From contig JAJDVI010000084.1 in assembly GCA_022826195.1 (NCBI GenBank), positions 1-44,440 on the forward strand: a DNA stretch of 44,440 bases, given 5' to 3'. The notes beneath the pieces are model-generated. The model saw only the letters and a list, made by a program, of their open reading frames with translations. It was not told the DNA's origin and did no database searches. Below, piece by piece: positions 14,727-21,242 of the stretch. The DNA comes from Acidobacteriota bacterium (GTDB taxonomy: Bacteria > Acidobacteriota > Vicinamibacteria > Marinacidobacterales > Marinacidobacteraceae). How positions within the stretch are numbered: position 1 is the stretch's first letter; every line of letters starts with the position of its first letter. The translations under genes and the position numbers were made by a program.

Positions 14727-15342
14727 AATCGAGTGCTTTACCTGCTTCGTCTATTCGCCCCGGGATCGATCGAGAAGGGGAATCCGAGCTCGAAGTTCCG
14801 TCCATCAACTCAAGCGGGGCGATGACGCGATCATTTCGTCCGCCTGCAACTACCTCGCGGCGAACCACGAGAGCCTGAGGCTGGGGCCGATCCTCGGGCC
14901 CGAGGTAACGCTCGTTCCGGTACCCGGGAGCAAGCCGCTCCGGTCGCAAGATTCGCTGTGGCCCGCGAGGAGTCTCGTCGCGGGCCTGGTCGCTTCGGGC
15001 CTGGGACACGACTGGCAGCCGCTCCTGCGCCGTACCACTGAAGTACGGAAATCAGCGTATGCGCCACCGGGGATGCGCCCGAATGCCAGGGAACACTTCG
15101 ATTCCCTGTCAACGGTTCACGTGACTCCATCATGCACGGCGATCACCCTCGTTGACGACGTAGTCACCAAGGGAGCCACGATGTTGGCGGCCGTGTCCCG
15201 CATTCGGAGCGCCTGGCCCCAAATCCCGGTGAACGCATTCGCCCTCGTGCGCACGATGAGCTATCAGCCCATCAGGAAGAACCCGGTACCTGCGCACTGC
15301 CGGATCACCCTCGAAGGAGACGAGACCGTCCGTGCGCCGTGA
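14716..15342 (+). CDS. ComF-like phosphoribosyltransferase
   Basis: A 208-aa protein with the type I phosphoribosyltransferase fold. VTLVPVPGSKPL (about 64-75) precedes a lid-like region. The PRPP-binding loop is ITLVDDVVTKGATM (about 143-156), with the two acidic residues followed by a T-K-G-x-T phosphate-binding loop. The N-terminal ECFTCFVYSPRDRSR resembles other ComF-like relatives but lacks the full zinc-ribbon cysteine set. The probable start is TTG 14716, overlapping the dprA-like stop by 11 bases; no ATG or GTG gives the conserved N-terminus. Tight coupling to the DprA-like gene implies a joint function. It may transfer or cleave a phosphoribosyl group on a nucleotide; the substrate is unknown. 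Confidence 0.75.
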   Translation: MLSEIECFTCFVYSPRDRSRRGIRARSSVHQLKRGDDAIISSACNYLAANHESLRLGPILGPEVTLVPVPGSKPLRSQDSLWPARSLVAGLVASGLGHDWQPLLRRTTEVRKSAYAPPGMRPNAREHFDSLSTVHVTPSCTAITLVDDVVTKGATMLAAVSRIRSAWPQIPVNAFALVRTMSYQPIRKNPVPAHCRITLEGDETVRAP

Positions 15343-15367
15343 CGGAGCCCGCGGGGCGCGCGAAGGA

Positions 15368-15437
15368 ATCGTGGACACCCCCGACGGACGCGATTCTGGG
15401 CGACGACTCCGCCCAGACGGACGGCCGGACCGCCTGA
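15368..15437 (+). pseudogene. Internally deleted vapC remnant
   Basis: This 70-base stretch joins the 5' and 3' ends of a vapC gene. ATCGTGGACACC and GATTCTGGGC match the first 13 codons of the intact vapC at 16174. GACTCCGCCCAGACGGACG and GCCGGACCGCCTGA then match its last 12 codons (EDFAQTDVRTA, stop). The central 330 or so bases, with the remaining catalytic residues, are gone. It lies about 0.8 kb upstream of the intact copy and in the same orientation, so it is a decayed tandem paralogue. Confidence 0.65.
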
Positions 15438-15470
15438 TCGGCGGGGGCTCTGCTTGGTAGGCTGCCGCCA

Positions 15471-15779
15471 GTGACTGAGCGGACGCGGGCGTTCCTGCGG
15501 GGGATGGGGAGCCTGTTGGACCTCTATCCCGATCCCCGGCGTTACGAGGACCTGATCCCGAAGGGGACGGCAGAGGAGCGCCTCGCCGGACATTGGCAAC
15601 GCGTCGGGCAATACATTGCGGGCGCCATGCAGGAGGTCGGTGAGGAAATCATCCCCTCAACAGCAAAACCGCGCCGGAAGGGCGCCAGACGGCGTTCGCC
15701 GAGCCGTCGAACATCCCGCAGCAGGACGCCTCCGGATCGCACAGTTCCGCGGACCTCTAGCGCCGCCGGCCGTCCCTGA
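15471..15779 (+). CDS. Small hypothetical protein, possibly frameshifted
   Basis: The first 60 residues, from GTG 15471, look like a real protein: a helical, charged domain TERTRAFLRGMGSLLDLYPDP, then RRYEDLIPKGTAEERLAGHW and RVGQYIAGAMQEVGEE. I do not recognise a named family. Beyond KPRRKGA the annotated frame becomes Arg/Ser-rich and unlikely. A one-base shift near 15685 gives a more natural ending, QTAFAEPSNIPQQDASGSHSSADL, with a stop at 15758-15760. It may therefore be a frameshifted gene of about 95 codons. It sits between the deleted vapC and the intact vapBC pair, and may belong to the same accessory cluster. Confidence 0.45.
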   Translation: MTERTRAFLRGMGSLLDLYPDPRRYEDLIPKGTAEERLAGHWQRVGQYIAGAMQEVGEEIIPSTAKPRRKGARRRSPSRRTSRSRTPPDRTVPRTSSAAGRP

Positions 15780-15878
15780 ACGGCACGACCGCCTCCTGCC
15801 GGGGTCGGCGGACGGCTCCGCACGATTCGCTCCCCGACGTTCGTGGGAAATGCCCGGCATCAGAGATCGGAGCATCAT

Positions 15879-15905
15879 GGTAGAAGTGCTATCTTTCCTT
15901 CTACC
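15879..15905. promoter_or_regulatory. Candidate vapBC operator
   Basis: A perfect 7-bp inverted repeat, GGTAGAA (15879-15885) and TTCTACC (15899-15905), is separated by 13 bases and ends 14 bases before the vapB ATG. The AT-rich centre contains TATCTT (15890-15895), a possible -10 element. VapB proteins bind such dyads to autoregulate. The ribosome binding site GGAGAGG directly follows. Confidence 0.5.
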
Positions 15906-15919
15906 CGGAGAGGCCCCAG

Positions 15920-16177
15920 ATGAGTCTGAACATCAAACGAGAGGAGACCTGCCAACTCGCCACCGAACTGGCCGCCCTGACCGGCGAGAACCGTACCGAG
16001 GCGATCACCGCCGCGCTGCGCGAGCGCCTCGAACGCGTCCGGCGGGAGCGGACCGTCGAGGCGCGGATCGAGGAAACGGAGGCCATCGCCCGGCGTTGCG
16101 CCGAACTGATGGGGCCCGGTCCGGGTTCCACCGATCACGGCGACTGGCTCTACGACGAGAGAGGGCTCCCGAAGTGA
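15920..16177 (+). CDS. vapB: VapB-type antitoxin (PSK-family)
   Basis: An 85-aa protein. The N-terminus MSLNIKREETCQLATELAALTGENRTEAITAALRERLERVRR is typical of the Rv0623/PSK-type antitoxin that pairs with PIN-domain toxins. The C-terminal part (GSTDHGDWLYDERGLPK) is the likely toxin-binding tail. ATG 15920 follows GGAGAGG by 6 bases and a dyad operator candidate. The stop overlaps the vapC GTG (GTGA). It should neutralise VapC and repress the operon. Confidence 0.92.
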   Translation: MSLNIKREETCQLATELAALTGENRTEAITAALRERLERVRRERTVEARIEETEAIARRCAELMGPGPGSTDHGDWLYDERGLPK

Positions 16178-16560
16178 TCGTGGACACCTCGGTGGTTGTG
16201 GGGATTCTGGGCAAGGAGCCCGGATGGGAACGCCACAACACGATGATCGCCACGGCCCGGCGGCCGCGCATGTCGGTGGTGAACGCACTGGAGGCCACCA
16301 TGGTCACGGAGAGCCGGGGTGGCGCGGCAGCGGGTGCGGAATGCGACCGCTACGTCGAGCGGATGGGAATCGAGTTGGAACCCGTCACGTTGGAACAGCT
16401 CGCCTCCGCCCGCTACGCCTGGCGGAGGTTCGGCAAGGGGAACCATCCGGCCGGGCTCAACTTCGGGGACTGCTTCGCCTACGCCCTGTCGGATGTCACA
16501 CGCGAGCCGCTCCTCTTCAAGGGCGAGGACTTCGCCCAGACGGACGTCCGGACCGCCTGA
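16174..16560 (+). CDS. vapC: VapC-type PIN-domain ribonuclease toxin
   Basis: A 128-aa PIN-domain protein starting at GTG 16174, coupled to vapB by a 4-base overlap. The acidic metal-binding residues are D4 (VIVDTSVVVGIL), E40 (VVNALEAT) and D99 (LNFGDCFAYAL), with D119 in KGEDFAQTD as a possible fourth. Length and spacing are normal, so it should be an active endoribonuclease; the RNA target is unknown. Its stop abuts the stop of the convergent DUF1499 gene with no space between. A deleted relative lies upstream at 15368-15437. Confidence 0.92.
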   Translation: MIVDTSVVVGILGKEPGWERHNTMIATARRPRMSVVNALEATMVTESRGGAAAGAECDRYVERMGIELEPVTLEQLASARYAWRRFGKGNHPAGLNFGDCFAYALSDVTREPLLFKGEDFAQTDVRTA

Positions 16561-16947
16561 TCATCCCGGGCGGGCGCGCCCTGTTTCCCGGCCGCCGTCG
16601 AAGCGCCGCCGCAGCCACTCGACCCGCCGCCGGTTCGCGCCGAAGTCCGTGAAGAGCGAGATGTACGAGGCGCTGCGGACGTGGATCACGCCCTCCGCGG
16701 GACACAGCAGGAATTCGACGTCGTCCACGAAGCCGAGCCAGGTTCGGCACCGGGCGTGGAGATAGTCGGCAGCCGCGGTAACGACCACGGTTCGCGGAGC
16801 GCTCGCCACGAGCCGCTTCAGCCGGGCGAACGCGGCCTGCGGATCTTCCGATGCGTCGAAGGGCTCGACCCGGTGGCGGGGCCGCGCGTCGTCCCGGCTG
16901 GAGACGCCGGTGGGGAAGAAGGAACAGGGCGAAAGCCGGCCTGACAC
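16561..16947 (-). CDS. DUF1499 family protein
   Basis: A protein of about 128 aa matching the DUF1499 pattern: FFPTGVSSRDDARPRHRVEPF near the N-terminus, then YLHARCRTWLGFVDDVEFLLCP, AEGVIHVRSASYISLFTDFG and ANRRRVEWLRRRF. The strongly conserved F-V-D-D and I-x-V-R-S-A-S blocks are intact. The start is uncertain; GTG 16947 is the best in-frame codon and lies 17 bases after the aminotransferase stop, so the gene probably ends that operon. The usual N-terminal N-C-V-S-S is G-V-S-S here. Function is unknown for the family. The proposed start falls inside an 18-base repeat shared with 6523-6540. Confidence 0.75.
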   Translation of the reverse strand: MSGRLSPCSFFPTGVSSRDDARPRHRVEPFDASEDPQAAFARLKRLVASAPRTVVVTAAADYLHARCRTWLGFVDDVEFLLCPAEGVIHVRSASYISLFTDFGANRRRVEWLRRRFDGGRETGRARPG

Positions 16948-16963
16948 GGGACTGTGGGTGGGG

Positions 16964-18058
16964 CTACGCGCCGCGCAGGCAGGTCTCCAGCGCGTCGGCG
17001 GCGCGGTGGACGTCCCCGGGCGTCGTCCAGCCGAGGTGGCCGAGCCGCAGGATCTTTCCCTGGAGCTGACCGAGTCCACCCGCCAGCACGACTCCGTGAC
17101 GCTCCCGAAGGGTTCGCGCCAGCTCCGGCCAGGCAACTTCCCGCGGGAGCCAGGCAGCGGTGACCGTGCTGGTGGCGTTCTCCTCGTCCGCGACCAGGCG
17201 AAGTCCCATCGCCTGGAGCCGGCCGCGGGCCGCCGCCGCGGCCTCCGCGTGCCGGCGGAAGACCGCATCCCGTCCCTCGCGGAGCATGAGACGCAGGCCG
17301 GCTTCCATCGCGAACAGGACGGGGACGGCGGGGGTGAAGGGCATGGAGCCGCGCGCCAGCGCGTCGCGGTAGCGGGAGAAGCTCCAGTAGAAGCGGGGGA
17401 GGCGGGCGCTCCGCTCCGCTGCCGCGGCGCGTTCCGAGGTCCAGGCCATCGCCATGCCGGGCGGCAGGCCCCACGCCTTCTGGGAAGCCGTGAACACCGC
17501 GTCGCAGGAGCCCACCGCCACCGGCATCGCGCCGAGGCTGGACACCGCGTCCACCAGCACCAGGGCGTCGCTCTCCTCGCGGACGACCCGGATCAGGTCG
17601 GGCAGCGGATGCAGGACCCCGGTCGAGGTCTCGGAATGGGTGAGGAGCACCGCCCGTGGCTCGGGGCGCGTCCGAAGGGCGGCCCGGAGCCGCTCGGGAT
17701 CCGCCGCACTGCCCCAGGGTGTGCCGAGGCTCCGCGTCTCGAGCCCGAACGCCTCCGCCAGCCCGAGGAAGCGCTCGGCGAACTGGCCCCCGCCGATTCC
17801 GAGCACCGGATCGCCCGGTGACAGCAGGTTGGCGAGCGTCGCCTCCATGGCGCCGGTCCCCGACGCGGTGAGCAGGACCGGCGGCCGTTCGGTGCCGAGG
17901 TAGTCGCAGAACCCCTCGCCGATCCGGCCGAGCAGCGCGCGGGCCTCGGGTCCCCGGTAGGAGATCAGCGGCTGCGCCATCGCCGCGGCCACTTCGGGGT
18001 GGAGCGGCGTGGGGCCGGGGACGTGGAGACCCGGGGGAATGGGCGCGCCGCCGGTCAC
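16964..18058 (-). CDS. Class V aminotransferase (serine/alanine-glyoxylate type)
   Basis: A 364-aa PLP-dependent enzyme. The N-terminus HVPGPTPLHPEVAAAMAQPLISYRGPE is typical of alanine-glyoxylate/serine-pyruvate aminotransferases. LLTASGTGAMEA gives the phosphate-binding turn, VLVDAVSSLGAMP the cofactor Asp, and TASQKAWGLPPG the Schiff-base Lys. The C-terminus VVLAGGLGQLQGKILRLGHLG is also conserved. It starts at GTG 18058, overlapping the upstream peptidase stop (GTGA). The likely reaction is transfer of an amino group from Ala or Ser to glyoxylate; related archaeal and bacterial proteins have varied substrates, so specificity is open. It is the third gene in a minus-strand operon. Confidence 0.9.
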   Translation of the reverse strand: MTGGAPIPPGLHVPGPTPLHPEVAAAMAQPLISYRGPEARALLGRIGEGFCDYLGTERPPVLLTASGTGAMEATLANLLSPGDPVLGIGGGQFAERFLGLAEAFGLETRSLGTPWGSAADPERLRAALRTRPEPRAVLLTHSETSTGVLHPLPDLIRVVREESDALVLVDAVSSLGAMPVAVGSCDAVFTASQKAWGLPPGMAMAWTSERAAAAERSARLPRFYWSFSRYRDALARGSMPFTPAVPVLFAMEAGLRLMLREGRDAVFRRHAEAAAAARGRLQAMGLRLVADEENATSTVTAAWLPREVAWPELARTLRERHGVVLAGGLGQLQGKILRLGHLGWTTPGDVHRAADALETCLRGA

Positions 18059-19563
18059 ATCGTCAGGATCGCGGCGAAACTGACGATGGAGCGGAAGAAG
18101 TGCCCCAGGCGCAGGTTCTCGTTCGGGCTGTGCTGGTTGTTGTCGTGGTTGACCGTGGGGACCATCAGCGCCGGAACGCCGAGCGCCTCCACGAAGGGTG
18201 CGATCGGCACGGTCCCGCCGCTCGTGCGCTTGCGGACCGGCTCCTCGCCCCAGATCTCGGTGAGGCTGCCGATGAGCCGCGCCGCGACCGGATGGTCGAG
18301 GGGCGTGCGGAAGGCGTTCGTCCCCGCGCTGCGGGTCAGGCGGAGCAGGCGGGGATGCTCCCGCCGCTCGGCGTCGGTCGGATCCCGATCCAGCAGGAAC
18401 CAGCCCTCGGAGGCAATGAAGTCGCGGACCTTCGCGAACATCGCGTCCGCCGGAGTCTCCGCGACGAGGCGCACGTCGATCGCGGCGGTGGCGGTGGCCG
18501 GGACGATCGTCCTGGCGTCGCCCCCCACCCAGGCGCTCGACAGGCCGCGCACGTTCAGCGAGGGGAACTGGATGGCCTCCTGGAGCGAACCGCCCACGCG
18601 GTCGGCCTCCGCGAAGCCGAGCGCGTCCATCATCGCCGGCAGGTCGTCCGGGACCGCCGCCAGCGCCCGCCGCTCCTCGGCGGTGAAGTCGATGCCGTCG
18701 TAGAACCCCGGGATCACGACCCGGCCGCCCTCGTCCTTCATCGAGGCGATGAGCTGCGCCAGCCGGACCGCCGGGTTCGGGGCCCAGTTGCCGTAGTGGC
18801 CGCTGTGCAGCGGCACCCGCGGCCCGTACACCACGAGTTCGAGGGTCAGGATGCCGCGGGCGCCGAAACTGACCGTGGGACGGCCGCTCTGATGGAGCGG
18901 TCCGTCGAGGATGAGCATCGCGTCGGCGGCGAACCGGCTCCCGTAGCGGGCGATCGCGGGGACGAGGTTCGGCGATCCGGCCTCCTCCTCGCCGTCGAGG
19001 ATCACCTTGAGGTTGCTGGTGACCGTGACGCCCGCCGCGTCGAGCGCGTCGAGGGCGCCGAGCAGGGCGATGATCGGCGCGGTGTCGTCGGCGACGGAGC
19101 GGGCGTAGATGCGGTCGTCCGGGCGAAACACCTCGCTGGCGTGGAGGTCGAGGAGGCCCGCCCCGTCCGCCAGACTGCCCTCGCGCAGGACCGGTTCGAA
19201 CGGGTCCTCCTGCTGCCAGCGGGACGGGTCCACCGGCTGGCCGTCGTAGTGGAAGTAGATGAGCAGGGTGCGGTCGGCACCCGCGGCGGGCCGCTCGCCG
19301 AAGACGAGCGGATTGCCGTCGGTCTCGAGGAGTTCGGCCGCAAACCCGCGCCGCTCGAGCGAGGCCCTCAGGAACTCCGCCTTCCGCCGGATGTTGGCGG
19401 CGTCGGCCGCCACCGACGGGATGGAGACCGCCTCCACCAGCTCGCTCACGAGCGCCCGTTGCGCCCCGTCCACGTGTGCTTCGACCGCGGTGCGCAGATC
19501 CTGCGCGAGCGCCGGAGCGGCCAGCGTCAGGCCGGCGGCCAGGAGGCCTGCCAGGGATTTCAC
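18055..19563 (-). CDS. Secreted M20-family metallopeptidase
   Basis: A 502-aa exported enzyme. The signal peptide VKSLAGLLAAGLTLAAPALAQ spans residues 1-21. M20 dizinc motifs are H105 and D107 in LIYFHYDGQPVD, D160 in ARSVADDTAP, E192-E193 in LDGEEEAGSPN, and His near the end in VPTVNHDNNQHSPNEN. The inserted dimerisation or lid domain (about residues 240-390) carries LHSGHYGNWAPNPAVRL. It should hydrolyse dipeptides or N-acyl amino acids in the periplasm. The GTG at 19563 overlaps the upstream stop (GTGA), and its own stop overlaps the aminotransferase start. The tight coupling suggests peptide or amino-acid scavenging. Confidence 0.9.
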   Translation of the reverse strand: MKSLAGLLAAGLTLAAPALAQDLRTAVEAHVDGAQRALVSELVEAVSIPSVAADAANIRRKAEFLRASLERRGFAAELLETDGNPLVFGERPAAGADRTLLIYFHYDGQPVDPSRWQQEDPFEPVLREGSLADGAGLLDLHASEVFRPDDRIYARSVADDTAPIIALLGALDALDAAGVTVTSNLKVILDGEEEAGSPNLVPAIARYGSRFAADAMLILDGPLHQSGRPTVSFGARGILTLELVVYGPRVPLHSGHYGNWAPNPAVRLAQLIASMKDEGGRVVIPGFYDGIDFTAEERRALAAVPDDLPAMMDALGFAEADRVGGSLQEAIQFPSLNVRGLSSAWVGGDARTIVPATATAAIDVRLVAETPADAMFAKVRDFIASEGWFLLDRDPTDAERREHPRLLRLTRSAGTNAFRTPLDHPVAARLIGSLTEIWGEEPVRKRTSGGTVPIAPFVEALGVPALMVPTVNHDNNQHSPNENLRLGHFFRSIVSFAAILTM

Positions 19564-20663
19564 TGGGGCCGGTCCTCGCTCCAGACCCGGTCGTCCGCCT
19601 CCGCCTCGCCGAACTCGCGCAGGAGCGCCGGGTCCAGGTCGAACTCGTAGATGCTGTCGGAGGTGGCGACCGCGAGCGTACGGCTGTCGTTGAGCGCCAG
19701 CCCGACCAGGGGCGGGGCGCTGATCACCCGCCGGGCCCCCGTGGGGGTGAACAGGAACAGGCCGGCGTCGCCGGCGAGCCCCTCGGCGACGAAGCAGCGG
19801 TCGCGGTCGTCGAAGGCGATCCCCTGGGGCCGGCCGAAGCCGGAGTGCACCCGGCAGGGAGCCCCGTCGGGCCGGAACTCGACGATCTGGTCGCGGGACG
19901 AGAGCGTGGGGCCGGAGACGAAGAGGTAGCCGTACGAGTTGAACGCCAGGTGATAGGCCGAAACCGACGCGCGGAGGTGCGAGAACACGCTGACGTCGCT
20001 GTCGGCGTCGATCCGGTAGAGCGTTCCGTCGCGGTCGCCGATCACCATGTCTCCCGTCGGCGAGAACCCGATGCCCGTCGCGCAGCCGAGATTCTCGGCG
20101 AGCAGGTGGAACACCCCGTCGTCGCCCATCCGGTAGACGCAGCCGTCCTCGCGCGAGGACACGTAGAGGGTGTCGTCCGGACCCCACGCGAGGCCGGTGG
20201 GATTCACGATGCCGTCCCCCATCGGCTCGGGGTCTCCCTCGTCGGTCAACCGATAGATCGGATGGGGGACCTTCTCGCCGCGCCGGCCGCTGACCGTCGA
20301 GTAGAGATTGCCGCGGGGGTCGTAGACGGGGTTCGCGACGATGTGGAGGTCCTCGGCGAAAAGGCGGCCGATGGTCACGGGGTGCGGCTCGGTCTCCCGA
20401 TCGTTCAGGCACACCCGGACCTCGTCGCCGGCGCCGTCGGGCACCCGGACCCCCAGCCGGGTGGAGGAAACCCGGTAGAGGTGGGCCTCCTCGTTCCCGA
20501 AGAACACCCTCAGCCGCGGAGCCTGGTCCACCGTGAAACCGCGGCCTCCGATGTCCAGCCGCCCTCCCGGGATGGCGTAGTGCGGCCAGACCCGATCGAT
20601 GGCCAGCCGGGGCCGCCTCGGCCGCTGAGCGCGTCGCACGGGAGGGCGAGCACGGGCGGACAT
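19560..20663 (-). CDS. IPT/TIG plus SMP-30/NHL beta-propeller protein
   Basis: A 367-aa protein starting at ATG 20663. After a basic N-terminal stretch, residues 20-100 form an IPT/TIG-like Ig fold (PHYAIPGGRLDIGGRGFTVD, then RLRVFFGNEEAHLYRVSSTRLGVRVP). The rest is an SMP-30/NHL-like propeller with blade repeats such as NPVYDPRGNLYST, NPTGLAWGPDDTLYVSS, ATGIGFSPTGDMVIGD, HLAFNSYGYLFVS and PQGIAFDDRDRCFVAEG. No clear signal peptide is seen, so location is uncertain. It is the first gene of the four-gene minus-strand operon and could bind or sense a ligand related to the peptidase. Similar proteins are common in Acidobacteriota. Confidence 0.8.
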   Translation of the reverse strand: MSARARPPVRRAQRPRRPRLAIDRVWPHYAIPGGRLDIGGRGFTVDQAPRLRVFFGNEEAHLYRVSSTRLGVRVPDGAGDEVRVCLNDRETEPHPVTIGRLFAEDLHIVANPVYDPRGNLYSTVSGRRGEKVPHPIYRLTDEGDPEPMGDGIVNPTGLAWGPDDTLYVSSREDGCVYRMGDDGVFHLLAENLGCATGIGFSPTGDMVIGDRDGTLYRIDADSDVSVFSHLRASVSAYHLAFNSYGYLFVSGPTLSSRDQIVEFRPDGAPCRVHSGFGRPQGIAFDDRDRCFVAEGLAGDAGLFLFTPTGARRVISAPPLVGLALNDSRTLAVATSDSIYEFDLDPALLREFGEAEADDRVWSEDRPQ

Positions 20664-20756
20664 CGGAACGCCGATCAGATTAGCAGCCGGGGGAGGCCGG
20701 GGCTCCGGCCGCGGGGTAGGATCGCGCGCCCTTCCCGAGCCGCCCGGGAGAAGATC

Positions 20757-21236
20757 GTGAACCGCCGCCTGAGTCCCGCCGCCCGCTGCATCGCGGTGAT
20801 CGGAGGTTCGAGCGCACCCCCCGACGTGCTCCGCACCGCCGAGGCGGTTGGTCGCGAACTGGCGCTCGCCGGGGCCGACGTGTTGTGCGGCGGCCTGGGC
20901 GGGGTGATGGAGGCCGCCTGCCGGGGCGCCCGCGAGGCCGGCGGCTTCACGATCGGCCTCCTCCCGGGGGAGGACCGGCGGGAAGCGAACCCCTGGGTGG
21001 CGTGCGCCATCCCGACCGGACTCGGGCACTTCCGCAACTTCCTGGTCGTCCGGGCGGCGGACGCCGTCATCGCGCTCCCCGGCGCGAGCGGCACCCTCTC
21101 GGAGGCCGCCATGGCGATCACGCTGGGAAAGCGGGTGGTGACCGTTCCCGGAGACTCGGAGGAGTGGAGCGTGCCGGGAGCGGTTCCCGCGGGTTCCGCC
21201 GCCGAAGCCGTTCGCCGGGTGCTCGGGGACGGCTGA
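20757..21236 (+). CDS. TIGR00725/LOG-like Rossmann protein
   Basis: A 159-aa protein of the TIGR00725 branch of the LOG/SLOG superfamily. It shows IAVIGGSSAPPD near the N-terminus, then LAGADVLCGGLGGVMEAACRGA, GLLPGEDRREANPWVACAIPTG, HFRNFLVVRAADAVIALPG and ASGTLSEAAMAITLGK. The LOG nucleotide-binding motif PGGxGTxxE appears as PGASGTLSE. LOG proteins cleave nucleoside 5'-monophosphates, but this branch is not characterised. GTG 20757 follows GGGAG. It is divergent from the minus-strand operon (93 bases between starts) and lies 6 bases before mfd, likely in one operon. Confidence 0.85.
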   Translation: MNRRLSPAARCIAVIGGSSAPPDVLRTAEAVGRELALAGADVLCGGLGGVMEAACRGAREAGGFTIGLLPGEDRREANPWVACAIPTGLGHFRNFLVVRAADAVIALPGASGTLSEAAMAITLGKRVVTVPGDSEEWSVPGAVPAGSAAEAVRRVLGDG

Positions 21237-21242
21237 GTTCCG

